From: Lamellibrachia satsuma
Taxonomy: Eukaryota > Annelida > Polychaeta > Sabellida > Siboglinidae
Assembly (NCBI GenBank): GCA_033239005.1
Contig: BSQZ01000037.1
Location: forward strand, 6,411,001 to 6,475,000
Direction: 5' to 3'
DNA length: 64,000 nucleotides
The position numbers and the translations under genes were made by a program. Numbering within the stretch: the stretch's first letter is position 1; each line of letters opens with the position of its first letter. Shown in pieces: positions 1-13,849 of the stretch. Below the pieces are notes generated by a model. That model did not search any database, was not told the DNA's origin, and saw only the letters and a program-made list of their open reading frames with translations.

Positions 1-1090
1 GAACCCACCCATATTCTTCATACGGCGGGATGGTGGGCTTGCAGACATGAACACTGTTATATATCTTTTGTTGGTGGTAGCAGCTTCAGCAACATTGACT
101 TGTTCAGAAACGTTTACACCCAGGAATCTAAGAAATCCCGCCTTGTTGGTCGACACAGAGAAAAACTCCTGTGGGTAAGAAGCTCTATACTGCTCACTGA
201 CCAGAAGTGTACGATACTTGTACCAGCAGGAACATCTTTAATAAGATTAATCTTATAGCGTCTTGCAATGGGTCCAAATGTTCCATCATTGTAGAACGAT
301 CAACGGTGAACAACGTACATAACATCCACTACCACTGTCGTCTTCCACTAATCTCTTGGATCATCTTGGTATCTTCTGAACCCAGTAACCTCGTGGTTCC
401 GTCTTCATTGAACAGTGACTAGGAAGTCTTGCTGCATTCATGGTGGCCAATGAAGTTTACAATGTCAACCTCGCCACCACTAGCGTCATCTGCAGGAGGG
501 CAGTAACTTCTTCACTTTTCGCTGGAGCTGCAGACTGACCTTTTGAACTTCTTGGGTTTTATGTTCAGCGTGTGGAATATCTTTAACAATTGTTTTCTTT
601 TTGATCAGCTGACATCGAATCATGAAGGGTCATCAGCCCAAGTTCCTTCACATTGGTCAGGTGATGCTTCACTTCCGGCTATGCATGTTTTCCTGTTGAT
701 ATATTGATTAAAGTAAAGTTTGTTGTTGTGAATGAGTTTGTCTCCGCTGCTGCCATCACTTTAAGGACACTTTCTGCACCCCTTGCAACGCATGTCTGGC
801 CACATTCATGGTGTCGATTGGCAGAGTTTAGGTGGAGCATTGACTAAAATTGTGAGGAGACAGCTACAGTGACATACTTAGCGTACATCCACTTGGTCCG
901 AGCAGCAACGTTTAAAGTATTACCATCTAGACCACTCTCTTCCTTGGCATCAGCATTAAATGTCTGCTCTAGAAGCATGTCAGGGGAGACTACGTTGTGG
1001 TGTCCATCAGCTCTCCATCCAATAAATGCTCCATTAATCAGGTCATTGTGTACTTCTGGGGAAGTTACGGGCAACTTCTTCATCTAAGAC
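1..1090 (-). pseudogene. Decayed mobile-element-type multicopy gene, copy T1 (cut by window edge)
   Basis: The minus strand carries broken coding sequence that recurs at 15.0-16.2, 34.2-35.7 and 54.5-56.0 kb. The best open stretch (1083 to 844, 79 codons) contains TSPEVH and FIGWRADG. Lower down are fragments such as SFHND and KINLI separated by stops and frameshifts. From memory, this resembles an abundant invertebrate gene family of unknown function, with EADTR-, CDRY- and TGCD-type motifs, that behaves like mobile-element cargo; the match is by eye only. It lies beyond the 3' end of receptor copy A on the same strand and begins before the window, so its C-terminal part is not visible. It is not a functional gene. 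Confidence 0.5.
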
Positions 1091-3542
<2,452 letters not shown>

Positions 3543-3731
3543 TTATGTTTCAGCTACACTGTAAACACGAGTCGAAACACAATTGTCAGCTTGTGAAATA
3601 TCGACCCATCCTTCGTTTCTTCCTTCCTTCTTGGCACATCTGGGGGCGTGCGCCGCAGGGTCGATCCTTACAAATGAACAAGTTAGTTTAGATCCCTCGA
3701 CCAACGTAAATTGATTTGATACAGCATTCAT
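3543..3731 (-). other. Conserved 62-codon open stretch, possible fossil exon
   Basis: The open stretch begins MNAVSN and contains LVEGSKLTC and PAAHAPRC. A similar open frame is present at 16999-17187. Related but broken versions occur at about 38.15-38.33 and 58.33-58.51 kb, and on the plus strand after copies C and D. It always lies downstream of a receptor copy on the receptor's strand. EGSKLTC is reminiscent of the first strand and cysteine of an immunoglobulin-like domain, but this is weak. Copies A and B differ at many amino-acid positions, which argues against strong constraint. It may be a fossil exon or 3' untranslated sequence. Confidence 0.3.
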
Positions 3732-4336
3732 GTTGAAATGAGGCAGATCAACACGTATTTTTCCAGACTTATCTCGTCTAGAGTTTTAATCAGCAGTAGA
3801 TGAACATAATGATACAGTCAGGATGGTACATCGCACGATACATCAATGTCGATCTTCTATACATAATCGTCCATCGGCCTGCGCATACATTTTTCCAGGG
3901 AGAGGCAAGAAAGAAATATATATTTATCAATCACAAACGTGGACAAATTTACGTAGTTTCCTTCGAGCGGGAACACGTTTTACCTACATGTTAACAGTTT
4001 ATGATTACTGTATGATGCTGTTTAGTCATCTCTTATAAAGAACAACTGTGAACTCATATATAATCACTCGATCAAATGTCGGTAGTAAATGTGTCCCGGA
4101 CGAGTGAGCTTTATAGCTGGTAAATGTAACGGTTCGGTACATGTGGTTGTTAGTCGCGTTTGACAGGTGGCCGGTCATTGCAGGTACATTATTTTTAGAC
4201 ACAATCCGTGCCCAGGATTGTGGACGCCAAAAGACAGTTAGTCGCCCGATAGTGACTTCTCCCAAGACAAGTTCTACTGTATGTATACCTAAAGCATAAA
4301 ATGCTGGGATAACACAAACACTAATCAACTCTCGTG
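3732..4336. other. Receptor 3' flank, no gene seen
   Basis: Conserved in the B, E and F blocks (17.19-17.80, 38.33-38.88, 58.51-59.06 kb). Reading frames here are short and not maintained between copies. Confidence 0.55.
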
Positions 4337-4440
4337 GAACCACCACAACCACCACCACCTCCTCCACCACCACAACCACCACCATCACCACAACACCCAC
4401 AACAACGACAACAGCAACATACAGCAAAAGCTTCAGAAAA
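4337..4440. repeat. (ACC)n-type trinucleotide-rich stretch
   Basis: Imperfect CAC/ACC/ACA repeats lie about 200 bases beyond the stop codon of copy A. Equivalent stretches occur at the same relative position in blocks B, E and F, with different lengths. The poly-Val, poly-Gly and poly-His frames across them are by-products. Confidence 0.85.
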
Positions 4441-4638
4441 AGCAATGGAATGAAACACCTTCAGCGTGTGTTTCAGTAATCTGGTCAACACCATCTGCAA
4501 ATCTTCATTGATGCCGATAACATTATATTTAAGTACATATTCAAAGCCAAACAAACAGCTTTGGCAGCGCCCACAAGACAGGCTGGACAAGGCACGGAAA
4601 TTAAGTCCACAGCAGTTTAATTTCTTGTTTGTAAAGCT

Positions 4639-7600
4639 TTACAGACGGGTGTTGCTGCATTGCGTGGCTGTCGACAAAGTTGATATATGTGTGTTACTGC
4701 TTTGTTTAGAACTGCGCATGTCTTGCCAGAGTTTTCGGACTGTCGGCCTCAGCGTGAAAGATGCACAAATAAACACACCCTGGCAAGTGTTGCACAGAAT
4801 GAACGGGTACGACAAGAAACTTAGAACGTCGATGTTCGCCAAGAAACCGAACAGCCACGTGAAACCCATCAGTGACGTCAAACGTATGTAAATGACGAAT
4901 GCATTGCGTTGTTGTTGCGCCGATTGTCGCGCTATGCTGGCAGTTGACATGGCTCGTCTGAGAGCGACGACGGTGCGAACAAACAGCACTGTGTTGGCGG
5001 TGATCACTACGGCTACGGGAGTTGCGAAATAATACGCAATGGCTCGGGGGCCTGCAATCCAACACATGGTCTCACTGCCGTAGCTGAAAGGCAGTTTCGT
5101 GCCGAAGTCGAGCACAAGACAGACAGCGACGAAGACAGCCGGTAGGCCCCAGGCGTAGACGGAAAAGACACGAAAACGAGTTATATCGCGAACACCGTCA
5201 GATGGCATCAGATCAGAAAAAGTGCACGATATATCGAAGGCAAGTACGTTCATCCAGAGGAAGGCGACTAGCCAAGTGTAGTGCTGGAAGGCGGCCACAG
5301 CGGCGCACGCCTCACGGTACGACAAGAAAGTGTCGCTCACTTGGAACGATAGCTGGGCAAAGAACAACGCCCCACATAGATTCATTACGCATTTCCCAGG
5401 TCGAGTACGAAGCTTTTCGAACATACAATAAGTGGTCATCGTAAATACGAGACATGCCATTGACACAATATTCCCGACCAGGGTAAGTATACCCTGAACA
5501 AGAATGTCAATCTCACTGCCATCGTTGTTCATATCGAGAATTCCGGTCAGATTAGAAAGCAGGGAGGCACACATTACTATCGCATTCGAGTCCAGTCTAA
5601 GAACATTTCTCTCGCGGATTTTCACTTCTTGCGATGTCCCAACGTACAACTTCAGTAACTTGCCCATTTCGATGTATTCGTCCGCCTGAAACGTGACCGT
5701 ATCACAACTGAAAATGTTTGGTTCACAAACCAGGGCTGTCGTACTCTCGTTCCACTCTGCGTTGGTTAAATGGTTGAGCCGCCACGGTATGATAAGAGGC
5801 GTTTCAGTTAAGTCGTACATTTGTTCCGTACTCACAACCTGAAATGTAGACGGAAAGTGAAGCGGTGTGACAATCTGGAAGACTAAATCGCGCCGAATCT
5901 TTGGTGACCCTTTTAAACAGTTACCCGATGTAATGTTAGCGTCTTGTTTAAACACAAATAGGTCTATTTGCATTGAAATATTGAAAGACAATAACTCATC
6001 GCTAATATCGACTTTTCCAACAAACAATTCTACTTTACCAACGATATCATCGACAGCTCTGGACAGTGTTTCGAAAATCCAACAAGTCGATGTGTTGGAA
6101 ATGGCCTTAAATAAATATAATAAGTCCCAATTATTCCACACTTTGACTGCGCCGCATGCTTTCCGTCTTGTTGACTTTAGAACGACATCAACTCCAATGT
6201 CCTTGATAACTTGTCCGAGATCAACGTGTCCGAACGCTTCATTTTCGGTCGATATAACGACATATATTCGAATGTCACGTTTCGCTGACAACAGCTGTGG
6301 CACAGTCGCATGCAGTCTCGCACAACGTTTTTCTCGCAGACGCACGTGACCAGGAGGACACGTGGGTGTGATACACACTCCAGTCTCGTGATCGAACACC
6401 CTGTCCGCAACGCACCGAGTGTGTGTGTTAAACCATTGAGTGGGGATGATAATCCGTTTGAAGGAAACCAGTTCACCCGTTACATGACTGTTGCCCGGAC
6501 ATTTCATATCATGCGTGTCTGAGAGGCCGCTACACATGGCACAGTGCGGATTGTTATAAGATGTATTTGAAGGCGAGTGGTAAATGGGCGCTCTATATTT
6601 CTGACATGTCGATCGCAAGTAATCGAAGTCAAATTGTGGATCAGTCAAGTTGGAGTGGCACACGCTCGGTGTGTTGCCTTCCATCCGACAGGTGTAGCGG
6701 GGCCGGTCTTGACGGAGGTTCTCAAAATTTGACAAGTTGTACATAATTACGCACTTGGAAATAGCTTGGTTGCATCTGCTAACTGGGTCGTAGAGCGGCC
6801 AATAGTAGGAAGAGGTTCCAGTTGTGTTCACGCAGTTACAGGCTGCTCCAGCTGTCGTCAGGTCTGTCAAATTATCGCCCGGATTATTACAAACTGCGCA
6901 ATACGTGTTGCGGTAGATGACATTCCGAAACATAACCGGACTTTCCGTGGTGAGCGTTTTGTTCATCAGTGACGGACGTTCGCAGAGGTCAACTGTAAAA
7001 GTATCAGTGGATGAGACACCCCCGCATGACGACACAATCAGTAACTGATAGCGCTTTTCTTCTAATGGAATGTCGACGCATTTGGCCGCTCGTGGCTTTC
7101 GACTTCGTACAATGTCTGCGTAATTGCTGCGTGTTACGTTTGGTCCAGACAAGCATGATGCCTCGTAATCGAGACAGCAGTCTCCAAGTTGAACACACGC
7201 CCTGTCACAGTAGCATTCCCTACTCCACTGTTGCTCGTCACACTTGTCTACGCACGACGTGCTGCATATTTTGTCGAAGAACTTGACTTCAAGTTCCTTC
7301 AGAGTTGGTGGTTTATGTATGACATTTACAGTTGATGTTGTCCAATTATCAACGGTGTCGTTGGTTCTCTTTGTCGTGTTGTTGTCACCGTACGCCGCCC
7401 GCGAGGCAGTCGATGGGGTTGTCGTCGTGGCGATGCCTGTGCTTGGATGGCTACGTTCATTCTCATGAGCGGTACTCCCGTCCTTGCCAGTATTGACTGA
7501 CGGAGGCGATGTTTTGTAAAGAGCCGCTATCACTGATGTTCTGCTGTCCATGTCTGAAATACAAATTCCGTGCTCTTTATGATACGATTGACTTGAAATA

Positions 7601-8275
7601 GAAGAATAATGATTGGAACCACACTTTCAGTGTTCTTTAAGATAATTGAGAACTCATCTGAATTTTGACATTTTCCTCTACGTTGCTATCAGCTCGATTC
7701 TCCCGAAACCAACCAAACCGTTATATATGTTTGACTGTGGAGTCACACAACTTCTCCCAGCCCTAGCTGCACTCCCCCGCCAACCCTAACAACTTCATAT
7801 TAGCACTAAAACCTCATACCACCCACTGTAATGCCACCCTACTCTCCCTAGTAGCATCCTCATCCCAACCCTAGTATTGCATTCTTTCAAATCGCAGTAA
7901 CAAACTTATCACATACCTAGTTGCTCCCTCTTACCAGCCCTAGTACTACCTTATACTAGTAAAGGCACATTCTTATATGGTGCTGTATCCAGTCATTGGG
8001 AATGCTGCTTAAAGCACACTTGTGCCTGAAGAACTCTCCTACCCGCCCTTTCACTTATTGCGCATTTGTGGCAATATATCCTAAGAATACAGCATTAAGA
8101 TTCGCTAACAATTAACAGCGACACGCTTCCTTTGTGGTGTTTCTCAAAAAATCACATTGTACTTACGATGTTGCCGTACTGGTGAGCCATGGTCTTGGGC
8201 AGCGGACCCGGCGGCGGGTGAGCCAGGGCCTCGGGCGGCCCACACTGCAACGATCAACATATAGCACAGCAACAT
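4639..8275 (-). CDS. Receptor copy A: secreted-SMB, Methuselah-like 7TM receptor (intact)
   Basis: Predicted coding sequence is complement(join(4639..7553, 8167..8275)), 1007 codons plus stop. Exon 1 encodes a signal peptide. The phase-1 junction (CAT C | AC ATG) runs straight into exon 2, so the exon-2 ATG is internal. Counting from that ATG: Ser/Thr/Asn-rich linker 20-85; somatomedin B domain about 91-133 with eight cysteines; YCAVC at 217-221; HCAMC at 336-340; many N-glycosylation sites; seven helices at about 684-708, 721-743, 752-776, 795-816, 835-860, 886-906 and 911-933. TM3 WMNVLAFDI and TM4 VYAWGLP resemble Methuselah-like class B receptors. Cys749 and Cys830 probably form the TM3-ECL2 disulphide. 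No GPS cleavage motif is recognisable. Predicted role: plasma-membrane orphan receptor signalling through G proteins; the ligand is unknown. All family cysteines appear present. Confidence 0.88.
7554..8166 (-). other. Intron 1 of copy A, with degenerate CCCTAGTA minisatellite
   Basis: A 613-bp phase-1 intron with a GTAAGT donor and a TTTCAG acceptor. About 7740-7960 is built of degenerate units related to GCTACTAGGGCTGG (read on the gene strand). Intron length varies between copies: A 613, B 431, D 509, E and F 333 bp. Confidence 0.75.
8167..8275 (-). CDS. Signal-peptide exon of receptor copy A
   Basis: This first coding exon has 36 codons plus 1 nt. It starts at the ATG of MLLCYMLIVAVWAARG, the only start conserved in all five copies that have the exon. 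The hydrophobic core followed by AARG fits a cleavable signal peptide. It continues with two GPGSP/DHGSP units and ends at a GTAAGT donor (8166-8161). An upstream in-frame Met (8365) is open in A and B only, and copy D has a stop between, so the shorter start is preferred. Confidence 0.8.
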
Positions 8276-9023
8276 TCTCCCGGTCGGCGTAGCGATGGCC
8301 AATTGCAGGCAAACCATCAGTGTGTCAACTAGAAACCAGAAGGAAGTGAATAATATCAATGGCACTTTAATTGTGTTATGGACTACCGGAACTAACCTTT
8401 AATTTAATCACATTTAGCATGTTTCATTTCCATTAAATGTTAGTAGAATCTGTCAAAGTTGATGTTCTAAAATTATTCAGTTGTTTTGAAAATGTCACAT
8501 CGTTTTTGTGATGGTTAATGTTAAAAGGCACGTTTGCCCGCGAGACTTCGTACCAGACGGTGGCGGAGTAACATAGATAATGGCACGGAGGTTGGCCTTA
8601 GATTTAATTACAAACTGAGGATTACGTTCTATGACGTTACAGCCGGTTGTCGTTCGGTTTTAAACAATACATTTCGTTTGTTGTTATGCACGCGTAAACA
8701 ATACTTTTTTCGTCAAGGAAGGTGCGCAGTGTAGAATGGCAAAGGGGAACCATATACTGCGCAAGTTTGGGGACTGGTGTGGGAGAAAGTTTAGAAAATT
8801 TACCGAAAATATAACATCTGCTTAGGACATCTAGACACGGATACACGTGAATCCGGCGATGTGTCCACCGTCAGTGGAGTCGGGCGGCCTGACTTAACTA
8901 GTTAAATAACTAGTTCCGTCCGTATCACGAGTTTTCAATATGTTAATTGAAATGGGCGAAACACACGTTTTGACAATATAACATTCACTGTAATGTGAGT
9001 GAGTGTGGGTGAGAGTGAATGAA
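8276..9023. other. 5' flank and presumed promoter region of copy A
   Basis: Upstream of the signal exon. It is strongly similar to 21527-22336 of the B block. I see no clear TATA box or CpG-rich core, and no additional gene. Confidence 0.5.
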
Positions 9024-9123
9024 AGCACGAGTGAGTGAGTGAGTGAGTGAGTGAGTGAGTGAGTGAGGGAGGGAGGGAGGTAGGTAGGGAGGGAGGGAGG
9101 GAGGGAGGGAGGGAGGGAGGGAG
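9024..9123. repeat. (GAGT)n followed by (GGGA)n
   Basis: Perfect GAGT units pass into GGGA/GGTA units. It occupies the same place in the 5' flank as 22337-22616 in block B and, inverted, 46925-47335 in block D. The run of GGG tracts could form a G-quadruplex. Confidence 0.93.
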
Positions 9124-9489
9124 TTTATTTTACTTTTATGTTACATTGTTCTGCGTAAAATTCTTAAAAGAATAATCATGCTAAAAGTCGGGTCATAAAT
9201 ACATGCAACGTCACTATCGCCAGTGTCGTAATGTCGTAATGGGGAGAAACTACCTCAGCCGGTACAGAGACAGCGATAGGTCGCTTGAAATGAAAATTAC
9301 CCGAATGGCAATAAAACCAAATGTTGGTTCAATGACATTTATTTCCCAACACTTTCAGCACGACATTTGGTCATAACATCAGTTGTACGCGCGATGTTTA
9401 AGCAACTGACATTCGGCTTTAGTATCAATTGAATTCGTATCAGAAAACGTCAAATGTGTTGTTCCATCGATTATTCAATGGTTGTGAAA
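9124..9489. other. Conserved receptor 5' flank, no gene seen
   Basis: Matches about 22.93-23.29 kb and, inverted, 46.38-46.56 kb (a stretch containing AACACTTTCAGC). No coding sequence is recognised. Confidence 0.5.
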
Positions 9490-9840
9490 ATGTCATATGG
9501 TCGTCGGATTCATATATTGGAAAGCTTGCACATTGTTGGCATCTGCATTCTGTTGTATCTCTTCTGCCTTCCTGCCCCATCATTCTTTGTTCATTGATCG
9601 TACTTTAACTAGGACTGCTGCTTTTTCCTCGAATTTTCGTTGTGTCTCTCTGGTCTTATTGGTCAAAGCGGCCTTCCCTACACTGTTGTTGTCAATGGAA
9701 CCTTGGTAAACAGGCTTGTTGAGTTGATGCCACGGCCTGTCAATATCGCCTTCTAATGAGACGTTCTCGAGTGCTCGGTAGATATTGCTCGCTAGTTTCA
9801 CCTGCAACCTCTCAACATCAATCAGCTCCTTACACTATCT
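9490..9840 (-). pseudogene. LINE relic: linker between endonuclease and reverse transcriptase
   Basis: The minus-strand open stretch 9807-9580 reads QVKLASNIYRALE...DIDRPWHQL...RETQRKFEEKAAVL, and fragments of GRKAEEIQQNADANN follow in another frame. This order resembles the linker that precedes the RT domain in animal non-LTR retrotransposons (frame-disrupted; recognised by eye). The same relic lies at 23290-23620. It may belong to the same LINE family as 13850-14990. Confidence 0.45.
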
Positions 9841-9844
9841 ACTT

Positions 9845-10025
9845 TTAAAATAATCTATATTTTATCGTTTTGTTTAATTTATGCAGTTTTATGTAAAGTA
9901 TGTATTTTATGTATTTTATAGTGTTATTTAATTTACGCAGTTTCATGTAAAACGCCTTAGAGCATTTTTATCTTAATTAGATTCGGGCGCTATATAAATT
10001 CCGATATAATAATAATAATAAATAA
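9845..10025 (+). mobile_element. Short retroelement 3' tail (SINE/LINE-like)
   Basis: Ends in a GCGCTATATAAAT-type motif followed by (ATA)n. Such tails are common at the 3' ends of LINEs and their SINE partners. It is absent from the corresponding place in block B (about 23625), where the flanking sequences lie next to each other. That fits an insertion in A after A and B separated. Confidence 0.5.
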
Positions 10026-10874
10026 ACAATCTGCGACTTTGGTCCTTGTTTCTTCTCATGTGATGACAAATGAGCAAACATCGCGAATGAGAAAGTGATC
10101 AGTTGAGCAGTTGGCTCCTCTCATTACTTTCAGTTATTTTAATGTCAGCCAGGTCCTTTCTGGATGCTCAGAGGAAAGGTTGTCTTTGACAGGTACAGGA
10201 ACGTGCCAATCAAATCAGGAGCGCGAGCTGAACTAGCAGGAAGGAGATATATACGTCGAAGGAGTGACGGCGGAGACATTCCTTTACCTGTCAACTGGAA
10301 CGGTTCATCAATGTCACAGATAACACATCTAATCTCTATAAATTCCGGAGAGAAAAAATTCTAATCAAAATAAAGTTCACGTTGCACATTGTGAGTCAGT
10401 CACATATGGAGGCTTTGCTGACGAAACTGCGACTTAATCGTCCCGTGGATTAGACGTTCATTTACTCGAATCAACCCACGAAGAAGCTCATACGCGTATT
10501 ATACGCCTGTTAAGCAAGGTTTGAACGTCATATCATCTCAACACATGTGTTAGTGGTTTTGGTTAACTTTACTGCACGAGTGAGTCAACGAATATGAATG
10601 AGAACAGGCACAATATGCAGTGACCCTTTGTAGCAGTTCGTGACGTCCAGTTAACTCCAACTCTCGGAAGGAACATCCCGGCATATGATGCATTATCAGG
10701 GTGTGACACTGTCTGTCAGCAGCTGAATGGATATGGAAATGGGTCAACCTTGAAAACATTCCAAATACATGCAGCTCCTTCTTGAACGTGGAGCTCTTTC
10801 TGAAGCCACATAGAACAAAGTAGAGGGGTTAGTTTGCAGTATATTCGTCATGCACTAATGGTACAGCCTCCAAC
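10026..10874. other. Outer 5' flank of copy A, no gene seen
   Basis: Matches 23.63-24.47 kb. It holds only short incidental frames. Similarity to block B stops at the palindromic element that begins at 10875. Confidence 0.55.
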
Positions 10875-11115
<241 letters not shown>

Positions 11116-11242
11116 AAACATTATTATTTTTAGTCCTCACCCCCGTATTCTCTAGTGATTTCCGTTGTATGTGTCCGTGGTTAACAGCTCCCATTATGAT
11201 ACATTCCCCTTTACTTATTTACTTCATAGCGTTTTGTGTTAT

Positions 11243-11248
<6 letters not shown>

Positions 11249-11287
<39 letters not shown>
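11249..11287. repeat. (AT)n microsatellite
   Basis: A short perfect dinucleotide array. Confidence 0.95.
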
Positions 11288-11289
<2 letters not shown>

Positions 11290-12417
11290 TTTTTCTTCAC
11301 AAAATGAATTAGTGGACAATGTCAAAATACATGGACCATTGGGCAACAGCGATCATAATCAAATACATATGACATCGAAGTAAAATCAGAAAGTAAAATA
11401 AAAAGAAATGCAGGAGAAACTTCCACAAAGGTAAACATAAAGATATGGGAAAATACTTTGCAAAACTAGGTTGGAATAACATTCTGAGGAATAAGACAGC
11501 AAATGAATATTGGAACATTTGAAAATATGAAAATATAATTGAACAATTTGGATGGCAATCTTGTTAAATGTTTTTTAAGTTTTTTATTTTCTATCAAACT
11601 GGCGGAATGCATTATCAAAATAGTATAAAGTTTTAAAGCTGCACGGCCATTTGTTGCCAAATAAATAAGTATTTTTTTAAGAAATAAAACAAATATTATA
11701 AGATTTATGCCTTTGTATTACAGAGTTTGTACTGCGCATGGTTCGGCAAGAGTTATAATGATATACTTATTCAATGAAGAATGGCAGGCATTGATTTTCA
11801 AATTGCCAATATTTGTTCAAAACGGCGGCCATTTAGTTTGTTACATTGGAAACGCAGAGTCTGGCAGAAAAAAGTACAATATATTTTTACTCAGTAAAAC
11901 CTTCTCTATAGTTTGGACTTATAGTGTATCACCAAAATAGCAGATGATTATACACAATTAGCAAACACATTTCAGAGCCGAACGCAAACACCAGATCAGG
12001 CGTTGACTCCAGAATCGGCGTTTGCTCCAACGACGACGTCTAGAAAAACATAGTTAACAAAACCTCGTAGTGAGCGGTTCCAATACATTAGATAAAGTCC
12101 ATTACAGTGCGAAATTGATATAACCATATTTAACATTTATAATATATAATGTTATCGATTTAATATTTCTATTCGCAATCCAATAAACACATTTGTATTT
12201 CACTGGCATTGTTTCTCTCTGCAGCGCCATCGCTGCAGGGGTAAACAAGCAAATCGCAGGTCTTTAAAAATACATCAAAACATCAAACGTTTATGTACGC
12301 AATGAGGATGCGTTTGTGCTTACGTGGATTATTAATTTTTCGCGAACGAACTTCAGGTTGAACGCCAGATCTCGTGTTTACTTCAGATTAGACCGCAAAA
12401 AGCTATACCACTCAACA
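11288..12417. other. Intergenic, no gene seen
   Basis: Very AT-rich sequence without a frame that looks coding, and no similarity to other parts of the window that I can see. Confidence 0.5.
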
Positions 12418-12506
12418 ATTCGGCGTTCCCATCGGCGTTCGCATTGGCTTTGGCGTCGGCGTCGATGTTCGCGTTGGCGTCGGCGTCGGCATTCGCGTCC
12501 ATATTC
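12418..12506. repeat. Degenerate GGCGTC/GGCGTT hexamer repeat
   Basis: About fourteen imperfect hexamers (GGCGTT, GGCGTC, GCATTC variants). This GC-rich island lies in an AT-rich surround and gives an incidental Asn-Ala-Asp frame on the minus strand. Confidence 0.8.
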
Positions 12507-13849
12507 CTAGAATCGCCAGTAAAGTGACGTAGCATTACACTAATAGCACCATTTTGGTGAATGCTGATGTCCCAAGTGCATTGACAACTTTTTTTGCTCT
12601 GGGCCAAAGTCACCAAGCAGGCCAAAATCACCCCTAATTTACAGTAGTCAACTTTGATGAACCCTGCAAAAACAATATCTGCACTTAGCATAGTATTTTT
12701 TTATTTTGATGAAAGCTGTGATATATCTCAATTATTAAAGTGAAACAAACGTCACGGTCTTCGGCCTATGCACCTAAAAGAGTTCCTAAAACATAACCAT
12801 TTGTAACTACAGCTAAGAATATCACACCAACGTTTTACTGGGAAAAACTTGTTGAACAACATATTAATGTCATGGGAGGCGCTGTTAGATAACACTACGT
12901 CACGAGTGCGGTATTCTGACAATATTGGCTCGCCACTTGAAAATACATTCGTATACACCTATTCCTGGCAAAATAGCACGTTTGTTTGAGACTTTGCATT
13001 GGTTCTGTGTATGTCGGCCTCCCATAATACGTTACGTTAGCCTAGGTCGCCCCGATTTCATAGAACTGCGCATGCGCTTATCGGTCGCGCTGGTTAACAG
13101 GTCAACCATCAGTCATTGGGAGAAATAACCGGATTTTCCAACGTTTAGAACACATGCTCAGTAAACCACTGGCGTGATATTCTTAATTTTAGTTGATCGT
13201 GGTTAGTTTTTATTATCTCTTTTAGGTGCATAGCCCCAAAACCGTGTTTTATTTCGTTATTCTCTGTATTCACGTTATGTTTTGTTTTCATCATACGCAG
13301 TACAAAACGTTGTTGTACACCTTAGTATTATTATTGGCTTTCGTCTTTTCGGACCTAACCATGAAAACAACTACCTACAGCCGTTTCCATGTAATAACTA
13401 AAATTGACCAAAATCTAATACAAGAATTCGCAATGTCTTAAAGTGAAACAAAATCATGGTTTGTGTCAAAAAGTTGTTTATGAGAATGTGTCTGGATTTA
13501 TCTTCTGCCCCGTTTGTTCAGTAGTGTACGGTCGTCTACGCAATAGTGCTGCCATGTAGCGTAAGGCGGGGAGTGATATTTGCACAATGCAATATATAAC
13601 TACTTGAGTGAATTGATACCAAGATATAACTACTTGAGTGCATTGATACCATTACATTTAAGCGTAATTCCTTCGGTTAAGTTGGTCAAATTTAATATGT
13701 ATTGAACCGATTTTAAGTGACGGATACATTGGTATCATTGTGAATCGCATTTAGTGAAAGTATAAGAATTTTAACACATGAACTAGCGAGTAGTTGTTCG
13801 GCAAGTAAGCAAGGTGCGACAAACGAATTCACGCCTCTGACAGGTGGTA
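12507..13849. other. Intergenic repeat unit shared with 28568-29214
   Basis: From about 13000 onward the sequence is a diverged direct copy of 28568-29214 (shared ATACGTTACGTTAG and AACTGCGCATGCGCTTATCGG). At 13593-13652 a 30-bp unit containing AACTACTTGAGTG is tandemly doubled here and single in the other copy. No gene is seen. It leads directly into the LINE relic. Confidence 0.55.

Noticed and set aside
4026..4590. Poly-Val, poly-Gly, poly-His and poly-Pro frames across the ACC-rich stretches (also 17.6-17.9, 38.7-39.1 and 59.0-59.3 kb)
   Set aside because: Trinucleotide repeat artefacts; the frames differ between copies and have no common start or domain.
4706..5065. Second-frame and antisense open frames inside the 7TM exon (same pattern in all copies)
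   Set aside because: They recur because the receptor exon is conserved. They lack independent features and are shadows of the receptor frame.
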